DNA of 64,000 bases, from assembly GCA_933228675.1 (NCBI GenBank), contig OW121741.1, positions 35,469,952 through 35,533,951 on the forward strand. Direction: 5' to 3'. This DNA is from Stomorhina lunata. Lineage: Eukaryota; Arthropoda; Insecta; Diptera; Rhiniidae. This document shows positions 12,501 through 23,560 of this stretch, piece after piece (the first letter of the stretch is position 1; each line of letters begins with the position of its first letter). The notes under the pieces were generated by a model. It saw only the letters and a list, made by a program, of their open reading frames with translations, had not been told where the DNA came from and searched no databases. A program made the translations under genes and the position numbers.

Positions 12501-13048
12501 TTATCGCCATACGAAGATCTTGCAGATTTTTGTGCTATTTTCGGCATTGGGTAGTCTATGGGACATTGGGTCGTCTATGGGACAGTTTTTTGTTTGCACA
12601 GAATTTATTAACCTTTAAAATAAATTTAATTTAAAATGTTTCAAAAAAATTGCTTTCTCAAGTATTTATTATCAATTCATTACCCAAAAGATACAAGAGC
12701 CTAACGACAACATTTGCAATAATTTATCGCATAATAAAATTTTAATAACAGTTTTTTTTTCTTTATAATAATTTCAGTTGTTTTTGCAATTAAAAATTAT
12801 AATTATACTTATAAAAAAAAGCAACAAAAATCACAAGAACCTTAAACAATATTTTAGTAAAATAAAACGAAAATAGTTCTAAAGTAGGCCGGTCCAGAAA
12901 GTGATAAGTTGATTTTAGATGATTAGGTTTCTTAGTTTCTGGGAGTGGGTAGTACCCACTAGGTACACGCATTGCAACTTGAGTACTCAGCCAATGAAGT
13001 TTTTTGTTGATTGCTTAGTGTGTAGACTTTGAGGTTGCGTAGCTAGCG
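12501..13048. other. Anonymous spacer
   Basis: Contains a small tandem duplication, 'gggtagtctatgggacattg' followed by a near copy (12550-12590). No credible gene. Confidence 0.4.
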
Positions 13049-13309
13049 ATTGGAAGATTGTTGATGATAATATCAGCAAAATAGGTATTTTGGGATTCGT
13101 TTAGATGATCAAAAACTGATTAATCAGTGTACAAAAAGACTCATAGAAACGCTTAGCAAGCGACTAGCTAAAAATAGCACAAAAAATGGATTGAAATGAT
13201 CATTACTGATATCACTTATGAGTCAAAAATGATTTTTTTGTGTGAGAAAATGGTACCCTTTATGCGACTCTTCAGAAAGTTAATTATTACAGATATTGAT
13301 GTTACCTAG

Positions 13310-13384
13310 ACCGAGGATCGAACTCAGGCTGAATATGATATGTTATGCTTAGTAGTCGACGTGCTAACCAACTAAGCCACATTA
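13310..13384 (-). repeat. tRNA-like sequence (SINE head or tRNA relic)
   Basis: On the minus strand the A-box matches the pol III consensus (TGGCTTAGTTGG, 13368-13379) and the B-box core GTTCGATCC lies at 13315-13323. The T-arm pairs (CTGAG with CTCGG around a 7-nt loop), but no convincing anticodon stem or acceptor stem forms. A functional tRNA is therefore unlikely; a tRNA-derived SINE head inside the inverted-repeat element is more plausible. Confidence 0.5.
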
Positions 13385-13456
13385 CATATAATGAGATATG
13401 AGTCTTTTTGTGGACTTTTTAGTCATCAAAAAACAGTCATAATAGGATCATTTGAT

Positions 13457-13458
<2 letters not shown>

Positions 13459-13516
<58 letters not shown>
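13459..13516. repeat. (AT)n microsatellite
   Basis: Roughly 29 uninterrupted AT dinucleotides inside the inverted-repeat element. Confidence 0.95.
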
Positions 13517-13520
<4 letters not shown>

Positions 13521-13859
13521 ACTACACACATTTTGCAAAATTTGTGAGATTTTAACCTAGTCGCTTGCGTTTTGTATGAGTCTTACACTTTTTTATCATC
13601 AAGCTGATTAATCAGTTTTTGATTATCTAAACGAATCTCAAAAGACTCATTTTGCTGATATTATCATCAACATTTTCCCAATTGCTAGCTGGGATTTCTC
13701 TCGCTCAGTCTGTGTAAACAACTGAAATTAAGGGGATTACACAAGGAATATCTCACATATAATGAAATATGAGTATTTTTGTGGCCTTTTTAATCTCTCA
13801 AAAACAGTCATATTTGGATCATTTGCGTGATTATATGATGACGCACATTTTGCAAAATG

Positions 13860-14005
13860 CTTACTGAGCGATTCTATGAGTCTTTTTGTACACTTTTTTG
13901 ATCACCAAGCTGATTAATCAGTTTTTAATCATCTAAACGAATCTCAAAAGACTCATTTTGTTGATATTATCATCAATAATATCCCAATTGCTAGCTGGAA
14001 TTTCT
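13860..14005. repeat. Extra copy of the inverted-repeat arm
   Basis: 'atgagtctttttgtacactt', 'gctgattaatcag', 'catctaaacgaatctcaaaa' and 'caattgctagctgg' repeat the right arm at 13576-13690 in the same orientation. Just before it, 13708-13737 carries 'aaggggattacacaaggaat', which recurs at the start of the foldback element near 14122. Confidence 0.65.
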
Positions 14006-14139
14006 CTCAAGATTTTAATATGTGTGTGAAGATAAATTTTAAATTTCGTACCCTAGACACAAAACAATGTTTTTAACAGAGCTCTGTTATGTAGTTAACA
14101 TTCCTGTGTAAAGAACTGAAAATAAGGGGATTACACAAG

Positions 14140-15480
14140 GAATTCCTAGTGAACTAGGCAATGTGGTCAGACAAACGGGATATAGAATTGAAGCTGAGGA
14201 TGTTTTCTATCTGTACCCATAGTCAGAATCTATGTCAGTACTAGTTAGAAGGAGTTATTGACAGTTTTCCAAAATCTCAAATGTGGGATTATGCTAAGGG
14301 AGGATCCTAGATTCCTAGTAAACAAGGCAGCGTGGGCAAACAGATGAGGTATCGGACTGTATCTGTGGATGTGTACTACAAGGCTCCATGGTCAGAATAT
14401 CTAACAGAGCGAGTTGTTAGGATGTTTTCTATGCTGATTCATAGTCAGAATATCTAACGCAGCGATTTGCTAGAAGTTATTAAGATTTTTCCAAAAAAAA
14501 AATTATATATAGGACAATGATAAGGCAGGATTTCAGATTCCCAAAAAACAAGGCAACTTGGGCGTACAAATGAGGTATCGGGTTGTAGCTAAGGATGTTT
14601 ACTATAAGGCGAAATGGTCAGAATATATAACAGAGCGAGTTGCTAGGAGTTATTAAGATTTTTCTAAAAAAATTATATATGGGACTATGCTAAGGGAGGA
14701 TTCCAGATTCCAAGGAAACAAAGCATCGTGAGCGGACAACTGAGGTGTCGGGTTGAAGCTGTGGATGTATTCTATAACAATCCATAGTCAGAATATCTAA
14801 CAGAGCGAGTTGGTAGGAGTTATTGAGATTTTTCAAAAATTGCATATATGGGATTATATTAAGGGAGTTTTCCAGATTCCTTGGAAACAAGACAACGTGG
14901 TCGAACAAATGAGGTATCGAACTGCAGCTGAGGATGTTTTCTATTGGGATCAATAGCCAGAATATGTAACAGAGCGAGTTGATAGGGGTTATAAAGATTT
15001 TTCTAAAAAAAATATTTATAAGAGACTATGCTAAGGGAGGATTCCAGATTCCCTGGAAACAAGGCAACTTCGGCGGACAAATGAGGAATCCATGGTCAGA
15101 ATATCTAGCAGATCAAGCTGAAAGGGGTAATTAAAATTTTTCTAAAATAACATATGTCGGATTATGTTAAGGGAGGATTTCAGATTCCCAGGAAACAAGG
15201 CAAGGCGGCGGACACATCAGGTATCGGGGTGTAGCTAAGGATATTTTCTATAGGGATTAACAGTCAGAATAACTAACAGATCGAGTTTTTAGGAGTTATT
15301 GAGATTTTTTTTTAAATTACATATATCGGATTATGTTAAGGAAGAATTTCTGATTCACAGAAAACAAGGCAAAGTGGGCGGACAAATGAGGTATCGGGTT
15401 GTAACTGAGGAAATTTTCTATAATGTTCCATAGCCAGAATATCTAACAGATCGAGTTGCTACGAGTTATTGAAATTTTTA
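14140..15480 (+). repeat. Left-arm subrepeats of the foldback element
   Basis: The anchor 'aaacaagg' occurs at 14324, 14546, 14716, 14885, 15057, 15193 and 15362, spacings mostly 169-172 bp. Each unit also carries 'ctaagggaggattccagatt', 'aatgaggtatcggg', 'ggtcagaatatctaacagag' and 'cgagtt', then 'gttattgagattttt'. Confidence 0.85.
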
Positions 15481-15485
15481 CAAAA

Positions 15486-16870
15486 ATTCTGCACTTGCCC
15501 TGCCCTGTTGTACTTTGACAAATTATGGGCTCTTATTTTTGTAGACCTAGGCAATCGGGTTGACCTATCTAGAGACTTAAGAGCGTTGCGGACGGTTTAA
15601 CGGGGAATCACTAATATGCTTTGCTTTGAAACACAATGGACCCTTAGCCTAAGTCTACTAAATTACTAGACTTGCGACAAGGGTTATATTTAACCGATTA
15701 ATTTTAAATTGTGGTCACCATAACCACTTTCTGAACCAGCCTATTCTACAGCTCTTCAAAAAGAAAAGAGGATAAGCCTCAATAGTAAAACAATTATTAT
15801 TAAGAAACAAAAAAAAAACTAAATAATAACTATAGTTTATTTACAGCTTATAATGTCATAAACTTTTAAATGATAGATAGTAAAATTTGTTAAAAGAAAA
15901 AACAAAACTGGATATAATATAATTTACAATTTTTTTTTAACTTGTTAATGAAAAGAAAAATGTTTTCAAAAATTGAATTCAGCTTCTTAATTTGAAAAAC
16001 GAAAATATTTTAATTAAATATTTTCAAGTCATAATTAGTTTTGGTCTTTGGTATAGCCATGAAAATGGCTATTGGTTAAATGTTGGAGTCAAATCGTAAA
16101 TATTTTGAAAGAGATACCAGTTTTTTTTTTTTGTGTGTGTTAAATTAGTTTTTTGTGATAAACGTTTAATCATGCACTTGAGCAATAAATCATCGATCTA
16201 AATGCAGGTAGGGGAAACATAAGATGCAGCCAGTTACTATTTACATAAATTTGAAATTGTTATAATTTTGATTTTGGTTATAAAAGGGTTAAATATGATT
16301 TTTATATCGGCACCATCTAGTTCTTTGAACCTAAATTACATCATAAGAATAAACTTTAGTTCTTCATTTTGGCCAACGTTATTCTAAAGGGTGGGCAAGT
16401 TTGAGCTTAGGAAATAAATTGGCTGTCAAATGATGAAATTTCAAAAATTGAGATGTCATCTCATAAATGCTGGAAAATATTAAAAGTAAAACGCTAAAAT
16501 GCGTCGAACGTTTGTGAATTTCTCTATGACACTGCGGATGCCATCCAAAATCGTATAACCAGCTTCTCCATTTAGCCATTTCGGTAGGTTTTATACGTTT
16601 TTTAGTCGATCAATATCTATTGTATCTGGTCTTAAAACAAAAATATGAGCCAAGATTAAATAGACTTCTGACTTCCAATCAGTGTCATAGCTTTAGCCGT
16701 TACAAATCGTCGGGATTTTCAGTCTCTTTGAGATTAGGAAATAAATTGGCTGTCAAATTTTAAAAGTTGAGCTGTCAACCTTTGACATTAATATAGCAAA
16801 AGTTGGAAAAAAATAATGAAACGATACATTCCATTGTTTGCATCAAACATTTGTGAATTAAATGTTAGAT
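15486..16870. other. Loop of the foldback element
   Basis: No subrepeats and no credible long frame. It holds an internal duplication: 'ggaaataaattggctgtcaa' occurs near 16409 and 16737. It is AT-rich with a homopolymer-T tract near 16121. Nothing resembling a transposase is visible. Confidence 0.5.
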
Positions 16871-16879
16871 CCCAGCAAA

Positions 16880-17910
16880 ATCATCATTATTGGTCAATAA
16901 CTCCTAGCAACTCGCTCTGTTAGATATTCTAACTATGGATCCCAATAGAAGATATCCTCAGCTTAAACACTATAACTCATTTATCCGCACACATTACCTT
17001 GTTTCCTGAGAATCTGGAATCCTGCCTTAGCATAATTTTTAAAAAATCTTAATAACTTCTACCAAGGAAAGAATCTGGAATCCTCCCTTAACATAAGCCC
17101 ACATATGAAATTTTTAAAAAATGTCAATAACTCCTACCAACTCGCTCTGTTAGATATTCTGACTATGGATCCTCATAAAAAACAACATCAGCTACAATCC
17201 GATATATCATTTTTCCTTATTTCCAAGGAATCTGGAATCCTCCCTTAACATAATCCCAAATATGAAATTTTTGAAAAATCTTAATAACTCCTACCAACTC
17301 GCTCTGTTAGATATTCTGACTATGGTTCCTCATAGGAAACATCCTCAACTACTGCCCGATACTCTACTTGTCCGCCCACGTTGCCTTGTTTCTAAGGAAT
17401 CTGGGACCCTCCCTTAACATAATTCCACATATGAAATTTAAAAAAAAAAACAAATTTCAATAACTCCCACTAACTCGTTCTGTTAGATATTCTGACTATG
17501 AATCTTCATAGAAAACATCCTCAGCTACTCCTCTATATCTCATTTGTCTGCCCACGCTGCCTTGTTTCCAAGAAATCTGAAATCCTCCCTTAACATAAAC
17601 CCATGAACGCATGAAATTTTTTTTTTAAATCTCAATAACTCCTAGCAACTCGCTCTGCTAGAGGTTCCGTTCATAGAAAACATCCTCATTTTCATAGAAA
17701 ACATCCTCAGCTACAATGAATACGTTGCCTTGTTTCCTGGGAATCTGCGATTCTCCCTTAGCATAATCTCACATTTGACATTTTGGAAAACTATTAATAA
17801 CTCCTAACAACTCACTCTCTTATAGATTCTGACTATGATAACATCCTCAGCTACTTTCCGATACTCCATTTGTCCGCTCAGGTTACCTTGTTCATTAGGA
17901 ATTCGTATTC
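16880..17910 (-). repeat. Right-arm subrepeats of the foldback element
   Basis: Reverse-complement copies of the left-arm unit: 'ctcgctctgttagatattct' recurs near 16910, 17139, 17297 and, diverged, near 17474 and 17650. Each copy has 'ccttgttt' and 'cctcccttaacataa' at about 170-bp spacing. Confidence 0.85.
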
Positions 17911-18012
17911 CTTGTATATTCCTCTTATTTTCGGTTCTTAACAGAGCTATGTTAACTACATAACAGAGCTCTGTTAAAAACATTGATTTGTGTCTAGTGT
18001 TAAAAATTTCAA

Positions 18013-18890
18013 ATTGATTGTTTTCTCCATGGCCAAAATACTGACACTCTGAAAACTGAACTTCGGCGCTGCGTTGACGAAATAAACGAAGCTATGTTGC
18101 AAAATTTTTTCCAAAATTTTGTAAAAATAGCGGACGTCTGCCGGCGTGCTAGAGATTATTAATTCCCATATTTCTACTAAACTCAAATTTGTCACCCATT
18201 ATCAGAAGCTTTGCTATCTAAGTGAGATTACATCTATCTTAAATGAATACATGTACGTGCAGATGGCCCATATCATTTGGTAAATTAGAACCTTTCTTCC
18301 GAAAGTGTCTAAGGCACTCCAAATTTTTTCAGTTCTTCTTGTAGAGTAGTCTCAAATGTCTAGGGCACCCTAGCAGATTCGAGTTCATCTGAAACTTGCA
18401 AGATAGTTCCTTGTCTTCTAAGCTCCCATAATCTACAGTGTCCAGAAATATGGCAGAGGTCCTACACCCACATGAAATGAATACCAGGAGGTTAAACCAC
18501 ATCTCGATTCGAAATAAAATATTTTCGAAATGCAATGCTTTCAAAATGCGTTTGCTTTCTAAGTGAGATCACAGCTGTCTCGGAAAGAAGGCTACCTACC
18601 AATAGATAAATTAAAGTTCTTCTTCCAAAGTGTCAGTTCATCTGAAATATGTTAGGTAGTCCCAAATGTCTAGGGCACGCCAGGAGATTCCAGTTCATCT
18701 AGAATTTGTCTTCTAAACTCCACTAATCTACTTCAACTTCACAGATCACATCTGTCTTAAGTGAATATATTCTCGGGCAGACGGCACGACAACAAATTTC
18801 AACTCATCTGAAATACTATATGTTAGGTAGTCCGTAATGTCTAGGGCACGACAAAAAATTCCAGTTCATCTGGAATTTGTAAGGATGTAG
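18013..18890. other. Spacer with short dispersed duplications
   Basis: The phrase 'tgtctagggcac' followed by 'ttccagttcatct' occurs near 18357 (weaker), 18667 and 18838. No credible gene; short frames here are not supported by motifs. Confidence 0.45.
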
Positions 18891-18891
18891 T

Positions 18892-19160
18892 TTCTTGTCC
18901 GCCGTGGCATAGCAGGTTAGTCATCCGCCTAGAATATCAGAGGTCCCAAGTTCAATACCTGGCGGAGTGGCGGTTCACCTCGTAACTCAGCTAGCCACTT
19001 GTTATTGAGTATTAGGCTATGTAAAACTTCTCTAACTAATGCATTTGCCGTTCGGAGCCGGCATTAAAACGTAGGTTCTCAATGAGTCTAAAAATAGAAT
19101 CGGATGCAGCTCATTGTCTGAGAGAAGTTCCCCTAATTCCAATTGAAATATTGTCGGGGA
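18892..19160 (+). mobile_element. tRNA-derived SINE
   Basis: The head carries an exact A-box TGGCATAGCAGG (18905-18916) and a B-box GTTCAATACC (18950-18959) at tRNA spacing. The body continues through 'ccacttgttattgagtatta' and a conserved-looking stem-loop 'gccgttcggagccggc' (19047-19062), then 'attaaaacgtaggttctc'. A tRNA head plus a structured body is the definition of a SINE. The 3' end is uncertain and no clean target-site duplication was found. Confidence 0.7.
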
Positions 19161-20579
19161 TATATAGTTTCTTGTCCTCTTAACTCCTCTAATCTTCAGT
19201 TAACTTGAATATCGCTGAGGCTCCAGGAATATAGCTGAGGTTAATACCGAAAAATTACTCTGTATCTCGATTTGAAAGAAAATATTTTCGAAATGAGATA
19301 CGGAGTAATCCCCTCTGAAGCCATCTCCTTGAGAGACCAGTGACAAATCCAGGGCCAATCTTAAATTCAGGAAGACGGGCATATCATTGAGGTTCCGGGA
19401 ATATAGCTGAGGTTAATACTGGAATATATCTCGATTCGAAAGAAATTATTTTCGAAACGTACTTTGACGTATTTTGGCTATAACATGAATTTTGTCAATG
19501 ACTTCGATAATGACTGAATGTTTCTTTCGACACTTAAAAAATGTGGTCAGTCCAACGGACATCGCATTGAATTCTGATACAGTACTAATGGCTATTTGTA
19601 ATAAAAAGACACGGAGACATGTTTTTCTGGCTATTGATTTACAAAGAATCTTCGGCCAACTTTACTACCAAATATTTGTAATCTCATCATGGAATACTAT
19701 TACTCTGAATTCGGTCGAATGTTTGACCCGACTAATTCGACTAAATATTTCAAAATAGAAGACTTAAGATACAAAGTTTTCGTTTTCTAAAAACAAACTT
19801 CCGTGATATTACTTCTAAAATTTCCTACCATTACTTACAAAACCTTTTCGAATGTTGGCCACTTCTGTCGCCAATTATATAGAATTTTGACTTAAGCAAC
19901 TCAGGGTTAACAGCTGTAACTTAATACTCAATCAGTCGGTCACGCATTGCATGCATTGTCAATATTTAGAACTAATGTGGTTTTAACAAAACCTCAGATT
20001 TTGCATTAAAATTTAAAATCTAATATTCTAAAGATCTTTAGGTTAAACACAGGCGTTTTTAAAATTCTGCGCATGCTCCAATTGAAGACTCAGTATATAA
20101 GAGCGTCAAAATGATTTAAAATATTTTGGTTTATTAATTATGTATTATATATATTTTTTTTCAACAAAAAAAAGTATACCCATGTTTTTTTGCACACTTT
20201 TCGGTAGAGATTTATTTCAATGTAAACAACATTTACTCCCTTTGTTGTTATTGTTTGCGCGTAAGTTGTTCTGGCTGCGCACAGTGTCGTGAGTGTGGTC
20301 GAAATAACTATAACTCAAAAGTGGAAAAGTTGTATTTTTTCAGTTTTATTTTCAGCATTTCTTCAATACCATTTCCAAAACTTTGCTTTTTTGTATTTGT
20401 TTGTTTCTGGGCGGACCTTATGCGGTTTTAATCACAAAAATTTGAAGTTTTTTAGGGAGTTAGGAATAACATTTTAATCTTTATCTTAATTCTTTAACAA
20501 TTTTGGAGCCCAGTTGATGCAAAAAAAAATGATACACTTATAAATTTATTTTCGATTGCACTCAGTTTAGAAGTTCCTC
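19161..20579. other. Spacer with local duplications
   Basis: 'ggaatatagctgaggttaat' occurs near 19217 and 19390, each followed by 'tctcgatt.gaaagaaa' and 'attttcgaaa'; a diverged third copy lies near 18500. A short frame near 19590-19680 has a faint resemblance to a LINE motif A but is too weak to call. 20258-20335 contains 'gcgcacagtgtcgtgag', echoed in reverse complement near 24540. Confidence 0.4.
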
Positions 20580-21500
20580 CTGGATATTTGATCTACCAGT
20601 CATCTTCCGTAATGAGACCTCTGAGAACAGTACTACATCAAGTCAAATTTCGCCTGTCACCAGAGAAATTGTAACCGAATCCAAACAATTATTAGTCTTA
20701 AACCTTCTAAATAACCCGAGCCGGCAAACCACAAATGGATTCGGATAAAGTTATCTAATGGCTCAGTCGGCTATACATCTGCTGTATCCACCCAACATAT
20801 GTATATTCCAACTTTGTAATTGACAGGTACTTTAATGAAAATATAGATCAGAAACTGCCGCCAAATAGCCACTATTCCGGCATACATGACACAGTTTTTT
20901 ATGACTTGGTAGAATTACATAAAGTTATGCCAGCTTTTCTAGATCTGCAATGACCGTTTGATAGAAAAATCTTGTTCTAGATGTTCTTAGTGCATGTTGG
21001 TTGCATATTTTGGACCTCTAATTTGTATAGATTTGTCAGTAAGGGAACACCACAAGGTTTTATCTTCATTACTATGGAATCTTGATCTAAACTAAATTCT
21101 TAGGCAAGAACAGTCAGGAACACACTTTAGAGGACCCTTCTGCTAATATCTTTGCGGTAAATCCCAATTAGTTCTGTTTATCTGAAGAGACAAAATTTCA
21201 CCAGTTGGTTCTCTCTATCCCTTTCACGAACTGTTGGAAGTACCTTGGAGTATTACTGGACAAGAATCTAAATTTCAGGCCCAATGATAATTGAAAAATA
21301 GAATTGTCCTGTGGTTGTACACAGCTCTAGAGCTCATCAGAAATTAACGTTCGGTAAAATAATCGAAAGAGTTCAGTAAATGGAAATTCCGTACATCACG
21401 TATGAGCTTTGTAACACCTTATCGGGATCGCTTTACGAAAGATGTACTAGCCTTCCCATCGGATAAATGGTTCTAGTCAACGTTTTGGTAAAATTAAAGT
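20580..21500 (+). pseudogene. Decayed non-LTR reverse transcriptase fragment
   Basis: Translated fragments match the R1/jockey-type RT core in order: GTPQG-like motif B at 21043-21060, then WKYLGVLLDKNLNF at about 21234-21275, the typical RT 'thumb' phrase YLGV-LD. Frames are broken repeatedly between these blocks and no YxDD box survives. It is a dead LINE relic. The clade cannot be fixed from so little. Confidence 0.55.
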
Positions 21501-21589
21501 TAAAGCTCTCTATATTTACAAGACTTACTTACTTAAATGGCCTATTTTTACAAACTGTTAAGGTCAAAGTTGAGACCATTTTAGAAATT

Positions 21590-21781
21590 CATCCAGAAAT
21601 TGCGAAGCCCAAGCTTTGAAATATTTTCCTCTAATTGGTCTTTCCATCGAAGTTTCGGACGTCCTCTTTTCTTTACCACGATGAGATCAGTGTCCACAGT
21701 TGAGATGAAGAATAACCAAAATAAGTCTGGGATTACCAAGTTAAGACCAATCAGAGCCGTTGCTTGGTTTCCAACATCCAC
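21590..21781 (-). pseudogene. C-terminal tail of an RTE-like LINE
   Basis: The minus-strand translation contains KKRGRPKLRWKDQLEENI, then SKLGLRNFW. This is the GRPK..W.D..EE...LG tail found at the end of RTE-like endonuclease-RT polyproteins; compare the SGRP...LREFG tail of the better preserved copy ending at 34731. Only the tail remains. Confidence 0.55.
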
Positions 21782-21961
21782 AAGGCTCCTACTCTTTTTC
21801 CCTTATTCCTAAATGCTGACAGGCTTTTAATCCTATGTACTCCTATGTATCCTATGTACTCATATACAGACCAAGCATGCTGAAGATTTATGCTATAAGA
21901 CAAAACATGAAAGCACGCTTAATTCCGATCAAACACGCAAACTCGTAACGGATCATGTTGC

Positions 21962-23560
21962 TTGATCTTTAGTTATAGTTGCACTTATATTGAGAAATCA
22001 GAAACTCTTGATGTTCTTTACATTTCCAAGTTTCGCAAGAAGCATTCAATGCCTCGCTTCATCTGTAATTATAGTGGTACTATTATTGAGGTATCAGAAA
22101 CTCTTAATGTTCTGGACTTGAAAATCCAGTTGAAATCCACTTTTTCTAAGTGTCGAAGGAAACATTCAAGTACCTCGGTTTGGAAAGTGATGTAAGACAA
22201 ACTTCACTCCAACTGCAACTTTCATGTATGGTTCAGTGGTTCAGTCAGTTTTAGAGCTTCTCGGACGTGTACTAAAGAGATCGAAGGTGCTTATTGGAGA
22301 CCGTTGAAGTAGCCAACTCTGCGGAATCACTGGAACATCGTCGCGATTTGATCAATTTACTATTTATACCACATATATCCGACCAACAGAGGAATCTGTT
22401 TCGGAGCTTCTTGGACATGCACTAAAGAGGGCAAAGGTGCTTATCGGAGACCGTTGGAGTAGCCAATTTTGCAGATTTACTGGAACATCGTCGCGATTTG
22501 CTATTTTTACCATATATATCCGACTATGAGGAATGCAATGTTCACGTATGGAGTTCACCGGTTCAGTCTGTTTATACCTTCTCGGACATATACTTGAAAG
22601 GTCTAAGGTGATTATCGGAGACAATTGGAGTAGCCAACTCTGCGGATTCATTGAAACATCGTCGCAATTGATCAATTGATCAATTGATCAATTGATCAAT
22701 TGATCAAATTGCGACGATGTTTCAATGAATCCGCAGAGTTGGCTACTCCAATTGTCTCCGATAATCACCTTAGACCTTTCAAGTATATGTCCGAGAAGGT
22801 ATAAACAGACTGAACCGGTGAACCCCATACGTGAACATTGCATTCCTCATAGTCGGATATATATCTATCTATACCACATATATCCGACCAAAAGAGGAAT
22901 GCAACTTATATTTCGAAGGACCAAAGTCGGTTTTGGATCTTCTTGGACGTTTAGTAGAGAGGACGAAGGTGCTTATCGGAAACCCTTAAAGTAGCTAGCT
23001 CTTTACTGAAACATCGTCACGATTTGCTATTTATACCATCTGTATCCAACCAAAAGAGGAATGCAAGTTTTATGTATGGGTTGGTGGTAAAAAGGCAGCT
23101 TCGAAGCTTCTCGGACATGTATTAGAGAGGGCGAAAATGCTAATCGGAGACCGTTGGAGTAGCCAACTCTGCGAATTCACAGAAACATCATCGCGATTTG
23201 GACGTGCTTAAACAAAATTTTACTATGATATCAAAGGATTCAAATTGAATATCCATAAACACTACCTCCTGGATCCTCTTTCTCATAACCTTTTTTCCAG
23301 TTCCATATAGTTAAGTTCCAGTTCCTATGACTTGCGCAGAAGCTGTGGTGACAAGGACGAGTCTATAAAACATCTTCTCTGCACTTTCTCTGAAAATCGT
23401 TCATTAGAGGACTATCTCTAGACTGTTGTTGCTTTAGAGATCTAGGTAATTTGACTGACGTAAAGATTTGGGATGTAATGGGGTGCAGCTGTTGCCTGAT
23501 GTCTCCAGCTACTAGGTAAGAACTGTATTCAATTCCTACTCTTACCTCCTCGTGGTACAT
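21962..23560 (+). pseudogene. LINE ORF2 with tandemly multiplied C-terminal segment
   Basis: 21962-22150 contains two repeats of an RT phrase (TYIEKSETLDVL, then TIIEVSETLNVL). Five related segments of about 150-170 bp follow (near 22258, 22408, 22580, 22940 and 23105). They encode variants of LIGD, ANSAESLEHRRDL, a phrase typical of the region after the RT in R1/jockey-group LINEs. The tail near 23330-23400 encodes RRSCGDKDESIKHLLCTF, a C..C...H...C zinc-knuckle-like end, then LRDLGNLTDVKIWDV. Many stops and frameshifts; non-functional. The repeated middle is unusual. Confidence 0.6.
22513..22863. repeat. 351-bp near-perfect palindrome
   Basis: 22513-22687 is the reverse complement of about 22689-22863 with very few mismatches (e.g. 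'gagttcacc' against 'ggttcacc'). The centre (22663-22710) is a run of TTGATCAA units. It consists of one unit of the multiplied LINE segment joined head to head with an inverted copy. Confidence 0.9.

Larger units (their letters stand above)
13049..13690. mobile_element. Inverted-repeat (MITE-like) element
   Basis: 13049-13143 ('gttgatgataatatcagc', 'tttagatgatcaaaaactga', 'ttaatcag', 'aaaaagactcat') is the imperfect reverse complement of about 13576-13690, giving terminal arms near 100 bp. The outer ends carry 'agctagcgattgg' and 'caattgctagctgg'. Between the arms lie a tRNA-like sequence and a long AT microsatellite. No transposase is present, so this is a non-autonomous or foldback-type element; the family is not known to me. 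Confidence 0.6.
14036..18012. mobile_element. Foldback-type transposable element, about 4 kb
   Basis: The outer left end (14052 onward: 'ctagacacaaaacaatg', 'aacagagctctgttatgtag') is the near-perfect reverse complement of 17949-17996 at the right end. Inside, both arms consist of tandem degenerate units of about 170 bp: at least seven on the left (14140-15480), at least five on the right in opposite orientation (16880-17910). A loop of about 1.4 kb separates them. Long inverted repeats made of internal tandem subrepeats are the hallmark of Drosophila FB elements; assignment to that class is by architecture only. No transposase seen in the loop. Confidence 0.75.

Noticed and set aside
13310..13384. 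Functional tRNA gene on the minus strand
   Set aside because: A- and B-boxes and T-arm are good, but no acceptor stem or plausible anticodon arm forms.
19492..19758. 88-codon frame with a faint HVFLAIDLQRIF phrase like an RT motif A
   Set aside because: One short block without any further RT motif is not enough to call a LINE.
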